The notes: generated from the sequence alone by a model not told the origin. DNA of 36,328 nt from an uncultured Muribaculaceae bacterium (GCA_910579105.1 CAJTRT010000022.1:1-36328), one strand, 5' to 3'; shown: positions 1 to 9,367, numbered from the stretch's first letter. Numbers and translations are program-made.

Positions 1-227
1 ACTTGGCTCCTCGGAGCCGTTAACAAATTCTCAAAAAATAACCGAAGTATTGTTTGGATGATATTGATTATTTTTTTCGTTTTTCTGCCATTATGACCTG
101 TATAACAACCGACAGTTTAGTTTTGGCTCTTGCTTTAACCGAGTTTTAACCCTTCACAGCGTGATTCCGTAAATAAACCTAAAATCAAATAGTGCCTTTT
201 AAACTTCACGCGAAACGCGAAAAAAAG

Positions 228-235
228 TATATTCG
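228..235 (+). promoter_or_regulatory. Promoter -7 element for the APH-fold kinase gene
   Basis: TATATTCG fits the Bacteroidetes -7 consensus TAnnTTTG except for C at the third T, and it is followed by CG. No clear TTG is seen 20 nt upstream. Transcription would start near 240, giving a leader of roughly 20 nt before the ATG at 260. Confidence 0.6.
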
Positions 236-259
236 CGGGCAACAAGCGAAACCCACGCC

Positions 260-1336
260 ATGGAAACCCTACAACTCAGAAAAATATTAGGGCGATTCCG
301 CCTTGCCGCGCCTGCCGGCGACATCCGCCCGCTGGGCGACGGACTGATAAACGACACATACTTTGCCGAGCCAGGATATGTGCTCCAGCGCGTCAACCAC
401 AGGATTTTCACTGACGTTGACGGGTTGCAACGAAATATCGAGCAGGTTACCGGCCACATACGCCGTAAGCTTGAAGCCGCTGGAACGCCGGATATCGACC
501 GCCGCGTGCTCCATTTCAGAAAGGCCGACAACGACAAGACGTACGTGGAAGCCGACGGCGACTTCTGGCGCGTGTCAGACTTTATCGAACAATCAGAGAC
601 ACGCACGGAAGTAACACCACTTTCGGCACACCAGACCGGAAAGGCATTCGGCGATTTCGAGGCGATGCTCATCGACCTCCCCGCACCTCTTGTCGAGACC
701 ATTCCCGACTTTCACAATATGGAGTTACGTCTCCGTCAACTACGAGACGCCGTCGCCCGCGATTCGGCAGGCCGACTCTCGCAGGTCAAAGGACTCGTTG
801 ACGACATGGAGGCGTTGGCCGGCGAAATGTGCCTTGCCGAACGTCTCCACCGCGAGGGGAAACTCCCGAAACGCGTATGCCACTGCGACACCAAAGTATC
901 AAACATACTGTTCGACCCGTCTGGCGAGCCGCTGTGCGTGATCGACCTCGACACCGTCATGCCATCTTTCGTTTTCAGCGACTTCGGCGACTTCCTGCGG
1001 ACCACCGCCAACACCGCCGCCGAGGACGAACCGGATCCGGACAAAATCGGCTTCGACATGGAAATATTCAAGGCTTTCGCCGAAGGATACCTCGCATCCG
1101 CCGGGAAATTCCTGACCTCCGTCGAACGTGAAAATCTTCCGTTCGCGGTAACCCTGTTCCCTTATATGCAGGCCGTCCGATTCCTGACCGACTACCTCAA
1201 CGGCGATGTATATTACAAAACCTCATACGGGGAACACAATCTCGTCCGCACCCGTTCACAGTGGCGTTATTTCGAAATCACCCGAAACGAGCTCGGGGCA
1301 ATGTGCGATTTCATAGCTCATTGCCCCGATAATTGA
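260..1336 (+). CDS. APH-fold phosphotransferase, N-acetylhexosamine kinase-like
   Basis: The 358-residue protein belongs to the aminoglycoside phosphotransferase/choline kinase fold. The catalytic loop is HCDTKVSN at residues 208-215 (D210 as catalytic base, N215 for Mg2+), and the metal-binding DLD follows at 229-231. The N-terminal lobe carries GDGLINDTY near residues 27-34, a glycine-rich nucleotide loop. Family members of this length in gut Bacteroidales are often labelled NahK or MdsC and phosphorylate N-acetylhexosamines at C1. That substrate is inferred from resemblance, not shown by a residue. No signal peptide is seen, so it is probably cytosolic. It converges on the SusD gene with only 23 nt between the stops. 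The ATG lies just downstream of the -7 element at 228-235. It could instead act on another sugar or an amino alcohol. Confidence 0.8.
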   Translation: METLQLRKILGRFRLAAPAGDIRPLGDGLINDTYFAEPGYVLQRVNHRIFTDVDGLQRNIEQVTGHIRRKLEAAGTPDIDRRVLHFRKADNDKTYVEADGDFWRVSDFIEQSETRTEVTPLSAHQTGKAFGDFEAMLIDLPAPLVETIPDFHNMELRLRQLRDAVARDSAGRLSQVKGLVDDMEALAGEMCLAERLHREGKLPKRVCHCDTKVSNILFDPSGEPLCVIDLDTVMPSFVFSDFGDFLRTTANTAAEDEPDPDKIGFDMEIFKAFAEGYLASAGKFLTSVERENLPFAVTLFPYMQAVRFLTDYLNGDVYYKTSYGEHNLVRTRSQWRYFEITRNELGAMCDFIAHCPDN

Positions 1337-1359
1337 ATTAAATAACACTGTCCGGGCCG

Positions 1360-3096
1360 CTACCATCCGGGGGTCTGTACAAGGTTCGGATTGCGGTCAA
1401 GCTCCACCAGCGGCACCGGCCAAAGCTCGTGGCGCGGCTGGTATGAGCGGGTGTACATCAGATCGCCGAATATGTCTGTCGCGTCCTTCACCGTAGATTC
1501 AAGCATACCCCAGCGGCGCAAATCCCAGTAGCGCTGTCCTTCGCCGGCGAGTTCAAAGGCACGCTCGCGACGTATGCGTTCCGCCACAGCGTCGTGCCCC
1601 TCTGCTGCAAGCCACGCCTCGCCTGAATTAATCCCCGGCATGCCTACACGCCCGCGCACCTTGTTCAGTTCCGTTACGGCCTTGTCCGGGAAGCCGCTCT
1701 CGTTATACGCCTCTGCGAGCATCAGAAGCACATCGCCCAGGCGTATCAGTGGAAACTCATAAGGCGTGCGGGTATATTCGCCCCAATAGCCGTCGAGATT
1801 GCCGGTAGGAATCCACTTACGCCAGAAATAAGAGTTCCACCCCTCGGAATTACGGATAAACGCCATAGCCTCCATGGGCGCGCCCCCCTTGCTCGGATCG
1901 GCCAGCACGAACTGCTTGTCGCGCGGCGACGATCCGGCATCCGTCCCGAGGTAGTGGGAATAGGGGGTTATAATGTTCAGGCAGAGGCGCGGGTCGCGAA
2001 GGCGGTAAGCGTCCATAACCTTCGAGGTATCGCAGTCGAGAGTGTTTGTCACCATAGTCGAACCTTGGTCAATGGCCACGCTGAGCAGGCGGCGCCGTTC
2101 TTCGGATGATGCCGCGTTGAAGCCTGGAAAAACATCATCCCAGTTGAACGGGGTGCCGTCGAGGTTCTCATACATATCGGCGAGCGTCGTCGAAGGCACT
2201 ATCGCGTTCCCCGCGATAAGGCGCATCGTGGATTTGTTGCCGAAATACGACACAATATCAAGCGCGTACCCGGCCACGTTGCCGTCAATCGACTGTATGG
2301 AAAATATCATCTCGGGCGAATGTTTGCCGTTGTAGAGGCGGAACAGCTCGTTGTAATCGCCGTGAAGCTCATATCCGTAGTTATTGGTCTTGTTGTACAC
2401 TATCTCCTCGAAATCGCTGACAGCGTCGCCCCACTGGCCATTATACAGATATACCTTGCCGCGCAACGCGTAAGCCGCGCCCTTGGTGGCTCTTCCGAGG
2501 TCTGCCGCGTCCCATTCCACCGGCAACTTGTCGATAGCCTCGCGGAGGTCGTCGAGAATATGCCAGCGCAACTCATCCGGAATGCACCGGGGCGCTTTCA
2601 GGTTGGCGAACTCGGCGTTGATGTCGCAGCTCTCGTCATAGTAAGGCACCCCGCCCCAGCAGTTGAGCATACGGAAGTATGCCATGGCGCGCAGGAATTT
2701 CGCCTCACCCGTCACGCGGTCGATGGTCTCGCGGCTGATCGGCATCGACGCCACATTGCGTATCACCGTGTTGGCGCGGTGGACAAGCTCATAGAGGTAC
2801 TGCCAGTGGTTCTGCACGCCGCCGCTGGCAGACGAAAAAGAGGTGCCGCGAGCCACATCAGCCCAGGGCGACACGCCATCCGCCAGGTCGGAACACATAT
2901 CGAACGTGAACTCCATGCCGAAGCACCATGGAGCCTTCATCGCGGCATACATACCCACCGCGGCCTGGCGCGCGTGTTCCTCGGTCTGCCAGAATGTCTG
3001 GCCCGACATCTGGTCGGCAGGCACATAATCGAGATCCTCGCACCCGGAGGCAAGCAGCGCCAGGGCGGTCAAAGGGGCCATATATATTGTCTTCAT
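1360..3096 (-). CDS. SusD/RagB family outer-membrane nutrient-binding lipoprotein
   Basis: The 578-residue protein begins with a lipoprotein signal ending LLASGC (acylated C19) and continues EDLDYVPADQMS, a typical SusD start. The body has the SusD helical pattern, including FLRAMAYFRMLNCWGGVPYYDE around residues 130-155. The C-terminal third has RLGDVLLMLAEAYNESG and a WDLRRWG motif, both characteristic of the RagB/SusD family. It should sit on the cell surface as the lid of the SusC pore and bind a glycan or other oligomer; the ligand cannot be read from sequence. It starts 20 nt after the SusC stop and is co-transcribed with it. No glycoside hydrolase, sulfatase or regulator gene follows, which is unusual for a polysaccharide utilization locus. 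Confidence 0.95.
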   Translation of the reverse strand: MKTIYMAPLTALALLASGCEDLDYVPADQMSGQTFWQTEEHARQAAVGMYAAMKAPWCFGMEFTFDMCSDLADGVSPWADVARGTSFSSASGGVQNHWQYLYELVHRANTVIRNVASMPISRETIDRVTGEAKFLRAMAYFRMLNCWGGVPYYDESCDINAEFANLKAPRCIPDELRWHILDDLREAIDKLPVEWDAADLGRATKGAAYALRGKVYLYNGQWGDAVSDFEEIVYNKTNNYGYELHGDYNELFRLYNGKHSPEMIFSIQSIDGNVAGYALDIVSYFGNKSTMRLIAGNAIVPSTTLADMYENLDGTPFNWDDVFPGFNAASSEERRRLLSVAIDQGSTMVTNTLDCDTSKVMDAYRLRDPRLCLNIITPYSHYLGTDAGSSPRDKQFVLADPSKGGAPMEAMAFIRNSEGWNSYFWRKWIPTGNLDGYWGEYTRTPYEFPLIRLGDVLLMLAEAYNESGFPDKAVTELNKVRGRVGMPGINSGEAWLAAEGHDAVAERIRRERAFELAGEGQRYWDLRRWGMLESTVKDATDIFGDLMYTRSYQPRHELWPVPLVELDRNPNLVQTPGW

Positions 3097-3116
3097 AAAG
3101 GTTTCGTCATTTTGGG

Positions 3117-6100
3117 TCAGAAAGTAAGGTTGATGCCGAGGGAATACTGGCGCGTCATCGGATAACCGACGTTTGAGCCTACCTCGGGATCGAAGCCCGG
3201 GAATTTCGTCAGGGTGAACAAGTTGTCGATGCTGGCGTAGATCTTGAGGTTCTCCACCCAGAACTTGTTCGTGATCTTATGCGGGATGGTATAACCGAGT
3301 TGTATGTTCTTGCATCTGAAATAAGCCGCGTTATGCACGAAAGCGTCGCTCGCGATATTGTTACGGCCATCGGCACTGTTGCGCAGCTGCGGGTATTTCG
3401 AATCATATGGATTCCACGGAGTCCAGGCGTTATCTGTTATATCCTTGTTGAGCGACTGCCCCATGACAGTCACAAAGCGGAACGCCTGGTTGTTATAATA
3501 GACCTGGTGGTTCCCAACCCCCTGGAATAGAGCGCTGAAATCAAATCCGTTCCATGCCGCCGACAGGCTTATGCCGTAGGTAAGGCGCGGAAGCGGGCCG
3601 TGGCCGATCTCAACGCGGTCGTTCGCGTCAAGGCTGCCGTCGCCATTCGCGTCGGCATAGAGAAAGTCGCCAAGCTCGGGACGCTGGTAGGTCGAAAAGT
3701 ATGCCGGGTTGCGGTCCACGAGCGACTGAACATAGTCCAGATCGGCCTGGTCGCGCACTATGCGGTCGACCGTCATGACGTAGAGCTGCCGGATGGGCTT
3801 CCCCTCCTGGGTCTTGTAGACTCCATCGATCGAGGCGACATCACCCTGGAACCTGGTCACCTTGTTGTTGACGAACCCGAGATTGAAGCCGATGCCATAA
3901 GACACCTTCCCCACGCGGTCGTTCCAATGCAGGTCAATCTCAAATCCCTTGTTGTTCACTTCGCCGGCGTTCTGGTTCGGGACAACGCTCGTGCCGTGCT
4001 CCAACGGCGCAGGAAGCGAGATCAATATCCCTTTGGTATCCTTGTTGAAAAACTCCACGCTACCGCTGAGACGATGGTTTAGAAAACCGAAATCCATGCC
4101 GACGTTCGTCATATGCGTCTTCTCCCACGACAGCTCGGGGTTGGAGAGCACAGTCTGGGCGAAACCTCCGGCAATCGCGCCATTGAGCACATAGTTCGCG
4201 GTCGCGAACAGCGGCTGGTACATATAATAGCTCGTTGTCGCGTTGTTGCCCAAAGTACCGTAGGAGGCGCGGAGCTTCAAGTTCGATAGCCACCCTGAAG
4301 CGCTCCGCATGAACGCCTCCTCCGATACACGCCAACCCACGGCCACCGAAGGGAAGTAGCCCCACCGACTATCAGGCGCGAACTTCGACGATCCGTCGGC
4401 ACGGAAGTTGGCTTCAAGCAGATATTTGTCGTCCCAGTTAAGGTTGACGCGTCCGAAATATGAGCGCATGGCCCACTCGGTATAGTTTCCGGCGATCTCG
4501 CCGTTGGTGGTCCCGGCATCGATACCCGTCAGAGAATCGTCAATCAGGTCGTATTTGCGGAACATCTCATACTCATCCTTATCGTATTCCTGGCTCGCCC
4601 CCGCAAGCACAGAGGCTTCCAGCTTCGAGACCTTGAACTGGTAGCTGGCGGTTATTTCCGACGAGCGGTATGTATGCGCGTAATTGTAACGGCGTATGTA
4701 TGTGCGCACCGTACCCTCGCGGAGCAGTACCGGGCCGTCGAACGTGAAACGGTAGAGGTCGCGGTCGGTCAGATGCTGCTCGACGCGCCGGTCCCAGATG
4801 TTGTATGTGAACGAGCCCTGGATTGTCAGTCCCTTCAACGGCTCAACCCGCGCGTGGAGCTTTGTCACCAGGCGACGGGTGCGGGTGGGAAAGTCGTCCT
4901 TGTAGAACCACTGCCGGCGATAGGGATTGAAGTTGCTGACATTTTCCTCCTCCGGATTCTGGACACCGCCGTAAAGCCCCGTTGCGGGATCGTAGAGCGT
5001 CATGCCCGGCACGGTGTTGAACGCTCCCGAACCGAAAATGACATCGCCTCCGGCCGCCGCGTTCTCCGACGACGGGTTGTTCTTGTCGATATAGCCGAAT
5101 ATGTTGGCTCCAACCGACAGCCACGGCTTTATGTTCACGTCGAGATTCGACCGAAGCTGGTAGCGCTCATAGTCGGTGTAATATATCATACCCGGATTGT
5201 TGACATATCCAAACGATATGTTGTAGCGCACACGCCGTCCGCCACCCGTTACCGAAAGGTTATGGCTCTGAACCACCGACGGATTGCGATAGATGTGGTC
5301 CTGCCAGTCGGTGTTGGGATAGATTGTCGGATTACGACCGGCATCGTCGCGCCACTCGTCGATTTTCTCCTGGGAGAACCTGGGAGCCTGCCCGTTAAGC
5401 AGCAGCCCATAGTTCTGAATCTCCATGAAATCGGCATAGTCAGTCACAAGGTTAAGCCGTTTGGCGACCACCTCGAACGACACGTTGCCGCTATATGTGA
5501 AGCGGGGCGCCGACTGTGCGCCGTGGCGCGTGGTTATTAGGATCACACCGTTGGCAGCCCGCGAGCCGTAGATTGCCGCCGACGCCGCGTCTTTCAAAAC
5601 CGATATGTTCTCTATATCCCTTGGATTTATATCGCTTATCGACACGCCCGTCATCCCGTCGACCACCACCAACGGAGCCGCGTTGTTAAGCGTGCCTATG
5701 CCACGGACCGTAATCGACTGTCCCTCGTAACCGGGAGTCGTGCCCCCGCTGTTGGTGACGGTCAGACCGGGCGCGAGGCCGGCAAGAGCGTTCGCCGCAT
5801 TCGTAACCGGACGGTCGGCAAGCGCCTTCGAGCCGATCGACGATACTGAGCCGGTAAGATCGACCTTGCGCTGAGAGGCATAGCCTACCACGACCACCTC
5901 TTCGAGAAGTTCCGAACGCTCCTCGAGCGTAACCGCGTACTCGTCCTTTCCTGGCACGACCTCAACACGCGCCGGCACGCAGTTGACATAAGAAACCGTC
6001 AGACTGCATTGTTCCGGAACATTGGGTATGCAGAAACGTCCATCGACATCCGTAATTGCCGACAGCCGAACATCCTCCTTGACGCTGACAGCCGCTCCGA

Positions 6101-6287
6101 TTACCGCGTCACCGTTACTGTCCCTGACGATACCGCAAACATTCTGCCGTCCCTGCGCCGGAATGGTAGTTACAGCGGCGACACTGTCGGCCGGCTCCAT
6201 GGCGGCAGCTGTGCCCGGTAGACCAAACGAGAGCGCCAAGCATAATAATGATGATGAATAGATAATAGTAACTGTTTTCGCACTCAT
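3117..6287 (-). CDS. SusC/RagA family TonB-linked outer-membrane transporter
   Basis: The 1056-residue protein has a Sec signal peptide (about residues 1-29), then a carboxypeptidase-regulatory-like domain (about 49-125). The TonB box region EEVVVVGYASQ (about 129-139) is followed by the plug motif with VVVDGMTG and IENISVLKDAASAAIYGSRA. The rest is a 22-strand beta-barrel ending LGINLTF with a terminal aromatic residue for barrel insertion. It imports a ligand captured by the SusD partner using TonB energy. The length is normal for the family. There is no extra N-terminal STN domain, so signalling to an anti-sigma factor is not suggested. The promoter at 6370-6400 leaves a leader of about 75 nt. 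Confidence 0.96.
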   Translation of the reverse strand: MSAKTVTIIYSSSLLCLALSFGLPGTAAAMEPADSVAAVTTIPAQGRQNVCGIVRDSNGDAVIGAAVSVKEDVRLSAITDVDGRFCIPNVPEQCSLTVSYVNCVPARVEVVPGKDEYAVTLEERSELLEEVVVVGYASQRKVDLTGSVSSIGSKALADRPVTNAANALAGLAPGLTVTNSGGTTPGYEGQSITVRGIGTLNNAAPLVVVDGMTGVSISDINPRDIENISVLKDAASAAIYGSRAANGVILITTRHGAQSAPRFTYSGNVSFEVVAKRLNLVTDYADFMEIQNYGLLLNGQAPRFSQEKIDEWRDDAGRNPTIYPNTDWQDHIYRNPSVVQSHNLSVTGGGRRVRYNISFGYVNNPGMIYYTDYERYQLRSNLDVNIKPWLSVGANIFGYIDKNNPSSENAAAGGDVIFGSGAFNTVPGMTLYDPATGLYGGVQNPEEENVSNFNPYRRQWFYKDDFPTRTRRLVTKLHARVEPLKGLTIQGSFTYNIWDRRVEQHLTDRDLYRFTFDGPVLLREGTVRTYIRRYNYAHTYRSSEITASYQFKVSKLEASVLAGASQEYDKDEYEMFRKYDLIDDSLTGIDAGTTNGEIAGNYTEWAMRSYFGRVNLNWDDKYLLEANFRADGSSKFAPDSRWGYFPSVAVGWRVSEEAFMRSASGWLSNLKLRASYGTLGNNATTSYYMYQPLFATANYVLNGAIAGGFAQTVLSNPELSWEKTHMTNVGMDFGFLNHRLSGSVEFFNKDTKGILISLPAPLEHGTSVVPNQNAGEVNNKGFEIDLHWNDRVGKVSYGIGFNLGFVNNKVTRFQGDVASIDGVYKTQEGKPIRQLYVMTVDRIVRDQADLDYVQSLVDRNPAYFSTYQRPELGDFLYADANGDGSLDANDRVEIGHGPLPRLTYGISLSAAWNGFDFSALFQGVGNHQVYYNNQAFRFVTVMGQSLNKDITDNAWTPWNPYDSKYPQLRNSADGRNNIASDAFVHNAAYFRCKNIQLGYTIPHKITNKFWVENLKIYASIDNLFTLTKFPGFDPEVGSNVGYPMTRQYSLGINLTF

Positions 6288-6369
6288 AAATCAGCGTGAT
6301 ATTACTTTCAACAAGAAATCACATTTAGCTTAAAAACAAATCATATGTGACGATGTTCATAATATGGCG

Positions 6370-6400
6370 CGAATTTACTCCTTTCCCCACCACCCCGCAA
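6370..6400 (-). promoter_or_regulatory. Promoter of the susC/susD-like operon
   Basis: Read on the minus strand, TTG (6400-6398) is followed by exactly 20 nt and then TAAATTCG (6377-6370), the Bacteroidetes primary-sigma arrangement. Transcription would begin near 6364. The rest of 6401-6567 shows no gene or clear operator. Confidence 0.7.
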
Positions 6401-6567
6401 CCATCCGTCAACAGACACCCCGAATCAGTCAATGAACCGCATACGGCGTCAGGCCACGTCCGCTTTAATGGCCGCAAGCGTTAACACGGTCTGTCTGGCC
6501 GCCGAATCAATATCCGATTCTATTTGTCACACCTTACAATTTATCTCCCCTTTACGGCCTGCCCCGC

Positions 6568-7437
6568 TTAACCGATCTCTATAACGAGGTAGTTCGTCAG
6601 TGACCAGAAAAGAGCCGGGTCGGTTATAATCAAGACTTTGCAACCATCATGGTCTGTAATCCTGTATGAACCGGCAGGATGGTTAGTATGGATTCTCGCT
6701 TTGCGGTTCCGCAACGGCAGTTCGCGAAGAAGGCGTTTGTCGCTCGCGGAAAAGAATCCCCTGTCGAAATCACCCGGCAGCAGTTTAGCCTTGCGGAGGA
6801 ATCCTGTCTCTATCACGCGGTGCTCTTTAAGTTCATCCTTTGTCGCTGCCACGTAATAGCATGTGTTTAGCTCGTCAGCCAGACGGGATGCTTCCGCATT
6901 GGCCGAATCCAGGTCGCGGCTCACGGCTTCTACCGTGGTGTTCAGAGAGTCAACAGCGATGCTAAGGCTCCCTATGCGCTCTTCCGCATCTGCCAGAACG
7001 CGGTTCAGGCGCTCTATTTCGCGGCACTGCGCGTCGTTCTGAAGCCTGAACGCCTCGATCGCGTCTTTAAGCTCGTCGGTATACAGCATTGACTTGCTGA
7101 GATTGTTTTCCAACTCGGCCAGCCGCTCGCGACGGCGGCGGAGGGTGGCGCACACAGCGGCTATATCAGCTTTCAGGCGTTTGTTGCCTGCCGTGTCAAT
7201 ATCCGGCTGCCGTCCGTTGATCGCTACCACGTTTTCCAACCTCTTGATTTCCTCCATCCCCGAAGCTATGTCCTTCACGAGGGCCAACAGATGGTCGCGT
7301 TCCTCTATTGCCGTGGCCAGCTCCTGCCTGGACGCGTCCATCAGCGACTGTTTCGCGGCATCGTCGCCGACGGATCCGCCGCATGATTGCAGCAGCAGTA
7401 ACAACATGGCTGTCGATATGGCTATACCAGGCTTCAT
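6568..7437 (-). CDS. Coiled-coil lipoprotein, possibly Cbp1-like adhesin family
   Basis: From the ATG at 7437 the protein is 289 residues. It starts with a lipoprotein signal (hydrophobic run, then LLQSCGG, acylated C19). A long heptad-like helical region (about residues 25-185), rich in Glu, Leu, Arg and Ala, reads as a coiled coil. A compact C-terminal domain contains NTCYYVAATKDELKEHRVIE and ends near WSLTNYLVIEIG. This tail resembles Bacteroidales lipoproteins annotated as Cbp1-family collagen-binding adhesins; I recall that from memory and hold it loosely. An in-frame ATG at 7476 would add 13 residues, but it lies upstream of the -7 element at 7443-7450, so 7437 is preferred. It is divergent from the LytS-type kinase. 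Confidence 0.75.
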   Translation of the reverse strand: MKPGIAISTAMLLLLLQSCGGSVGDDAAKQSLMDASRQELATAIEERDHLLALVKDIASGMEEIKRLENVVAINGRQPDIDTAGNKRLKADIAAVCATLRRRRERLAELENNLSKSMLYTDELKDAIEAFRLQNDAQCREIERLNRVLADAEERIGSLSIAVDSLNTTVEAVSRDLDSANAEASRLADELNTCYYVAATKDELKEHRVIETGFLRKAKLLPGDFDRGFFSASDKRLLRELPLRNRKARIHTNHPAGSYRITDHDGCKVLIITDPALFWSLTNYLVIEIG

Positions 7438-7442
7438 AGCCG

Positions 7443-7450
7443 CGAAATTA
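7443..7450 (-). promoter_or_regulatory. Promoter -7 element for the coiled-coil lipoprotein gene
   Basis: TAATTTCG on the minus strand, followed by CG, ends 5 nt before the ATG at 7437. No TTG is found at the expected distance. If used, the transcript starts at or next to the start codon. Confidence 0.5.
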
Positions 7451-7522
7451 AGCAATTTTTCCGAAAGGGAAGCCATGTGTCAACAAAGCGCGTGTAACTT
7501 TCAATGAATGTGAGGCGCGGCG

Positions 7523-7554
7523 TTTGCCTGGCCGGGTCGGAAAGCGTAACTTCG
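7523..7554 (+). promoter_or_regulatory. Promoter of the LytS/LytTR operon
   Basis: TTTG (7523-7526), 20 nt, then TAACTTCG (7547-7554) gives both boxes. Only 4 nt separate the -7 element from the ATG at 7559, so the mRNA would be leaderless or nearly so. Confidence 0.7.
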
Positions 7555-7558
7555 CGAT

Positions 7559-8587
7559 ATGAAAACCTTTGAGGACAAGCCGGGGAGGCTGATAGATCTT
7601 TTTTTCTGCGTCATATTCATGCCGCTGCTGGTATTACTCGGACCAGCACGAGACTGGGTCATACCCTTTCCATTGTTTTTCATCGTCTCTGTAACATTCC
7701 TTTACGGATGCTATTTCGCTTTGAAGAGGCTAAACCTGCCGAAAATGTTATTACGCGGGGATTACCGGCGGATAGCCATAATATGCGCCGTCTTGATCCT
7801 CGCCAACTATCTGCTAACCCTGTTCCCCCTGCCGAAAGTGGATTTCATAACGCCTTCGATGAGCCGGTTCCAGACAAGCGTGCGCGACCACGAAGTAGCG
7901 CTCACGCTATGGCTTATGTTCTCACTGGTGTCGGCGTATGCCCTGCTTACCTCGCTCGTCATCGAGCTGTACTCGCAACTGATACGCACCCGCGAGGCTC
8001 AGGCGCAGCGCGACCGCGCGGAACTGGCCATATTCAAGGCGCAAATAAGCCCCCATTTCCTGTTCAACACTCTCAACACTCTGTACAGCCTCGTAATAGG
8101 CACCTCGCGGAAAGCCGAAGACGCGTTCATCAAGTTCACCGACATTCTCAAATACACCTATATCACAATTGAGAACGAAACCGTGGCGATTGCCGAGGAA
8201 GCGACATATATCAGTAACTACATCGACCTGCAACGCATACGCCTGAATGACCGCACCAAAATCATATGGAAGCTGGAAATCGACAATGAATCCGTCCCTA
8301 TTCCGCCGATGCTGATGCTTACATTCGTAGAGAACGCCTTCAAATACGGCGCGTCGACCATCCATGACTGCGAAATCCTTATCACTCTCAGCCTAACGAA
8401 CGGCCATCTTGAATTCACAACCCGGAACCAGATAATGAAGCACGCCGACCAGGTGCGCGCCGAACTTCCCCGCGGAATAGAAAACTGCCGCAACCGCCTC
8501 GAAGGGATGTATCCGGAAAGGCATACCCTCGACACATACGAGGCTGAGGGCGTGTTCTATCTGCGAATGACAATCGAGTTATATTGA
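7559..8587 (+). CDS. LytS/YehU-type membrane sensor histidine kinase
   Basis: The 342-residue protein has four predicted membrane helices (about residues 11-28, 33-55, 71-92 and 112-136). A short linker helix leads to the His_kinase (PF06580) core. The phospho-acceptor is H166 in AQISPHFLFNTLNTLYSL. The ATP-binding lobe shows PPMLMLTFVENAFKYG with N259, and a G-box-like GIENCRNRLE near residues 306-315. It has no periplasmic sensor domain, so the signal is probably perceived in or at the membrane. It is followed after 1 nt by its LytTR response regulator. The ATG at 7559 keeps the first membrane helix intact; the next ATG (7619) would cut it. Confidence 0.93.
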   Translation: MKTFEDKPGRLIDLFFCVIFMPLLVLLGPARDWVIPFPLFFIVSVTFLYGCYFALKRLNLPKMLLRGDYRRIAIICAVLILANYLLTLFPLPKVDFITPSMSRFQTSVRDHEVALTLWLMFSLVSAYALLTSLVIELYSQLIRTREAQAQRDRAELAIFKAQISPHFLFNTLNTLYSLVIGTSRKAEDAFIKFTDILKYTYITIENETVAIAEEATYISNYIDLQRIRLNDRTKIIWKLEIDNESVPIPPMLMLTFVENAFKYGASTIHDCEILITLSLTNGHLEFTTRNQIMKHADQVRAELPRGIENCRNRLEGMYPERHTLDTYEAEGVFYLRMTIELY

Positions 8588-8588
8588 C

Positions 8589-9296
8589 ATGGAGAACATA
8601 ATCAAATGCATAGCTATTGACGACGAGCCGCTGGCCATTGATGTGATCGCCAAATTCTGCGAGCGCCGCGGCGGAATGAGTCTGCGGGCATTTTCCGACC
8701 CTGACCTGGGCTTAGAGGCGGTTCTATCCGATAAACCCGACATCCTTTTCCTCGACATAGAGATGGGGGACACAAGCGGCCTGGCCATCGCCTCGCGGCT
8801 TCCAGCCGAAATATGCGTGATATTCACCACCGCGTATCTCCACTACGCGGTCGAAGGATTCAACCTCGACGCCGTTGACTACCTGCACAAGCCATTTTCA
8901 TACAACCGGTTCGAAACGGCAATCGCGAAAGCCATACGGCGATTAGGCCGGGGAATGAGTGCCGGCACACCGGCTAAACGCCAGGGCAGCATCGTGGTAA
9001 AACAAGGTTACAGCAATGTGACCATCCTGTTTGACGACATTATCTACATCGAGGCAGTAGAGCGCTATTCGCGCATATACCGCCGGTCGGGAGGTCGCGT
9101 CGTGACCCGCATACTGCTCAAACAAATTTTCGGGATGCTTCCTGCCGGCGACTTCATACGCGTCCACCGCTCATTCATCATATCCAGTTCCAAGATCGCG
9201 AGCTACACCCGTCAGGAAATACGCCTTATCTCCGGCCAATCGATTCCTGTCGGGCGCCAGTATGCCGCGGTCCTCGACTCCCTGCCAAATATGTAG
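8589..9296 (+). CDS. LytTR-family response regulator
   Basis: The 235-residue protein has an N-terminal receiver domain: acidic pair at D11-D12, phospho-acceptor D56 in DILFLDIEMG, and conserved K101 in LHKPFS. A C-terminal LytTR DNA-binding domain (about residues 132-230) includes IIYIEAVERYSRIY and the FIRVHRSFIIS motif. It is transcribed with the LytS-type kinase. Likely targets are the divergent lipoprotein gene and the RND efflux operon 143 nt downstream, judged only from position. No clear pair of LytTR-type direct repeats was found by eye in either intergenic region. Confidence 0.94.
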   Translation: MENIIKCIAIDDEPLAIDVIAKFCERRGGMSLRAFSDPDLGLEAVLSDKPDILFLDIEMGDTSGLAIASRLPAEICVIFTTAYLHYAVEGFNLDAVDYLHKPFSYNRFETAIAKAIRRLGRGMSAGTPAKRQGSIVVKQGYSNVTILFDDIIYIEAVERYSRIYRRSGGRVVTRILLKQIFGMLPAGDFIRVHRSFIISSSKIASYTRQEIRLISGQSIPVGRQYAAVLDSLPNM

Positions 9297-9367
9297 AGTA
9301 TGGGGGGCTGTGGTGAAAACAGGGAGGTTTTTCGACCAAAAGGAAAATTTAAGCACGGATTTCCGCG

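Noticed and set aside
5..18. Small GC-rich hairpin at the left edge as a terminator
   Set aside because: Only a 5-bp stem with a 4-nt loop, and no T run follows on the plus strand.
2320..3165. Long open frame on the plus strand opposite the SusD gene (281 codons)
   Set aside because: It is antisense to a clear SusD gene, has no recognisable motif or promoter, and such open antisense frames are expected from the high GC third positions.
4674..5540. Open frame on the plus strand opposite SusC (288 codons)
   Set aside because: Same reasoning: fully inside a well-supported SusC gene, with composition typical of an antisense shadow.
7438..7476. Longer start for the coiled-coil lipoprotein (ATG at 7476)
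   Set aside because: It lies upstream of the -7 element and would place 13 polar residues before the lipoprotein signal.
9297..9367. LytTR operator upstream of the RND operon
   Set aside because: I looked for paired LytTR-type direct repeats and saw only A/T- and G-rich runs without a convincing match.
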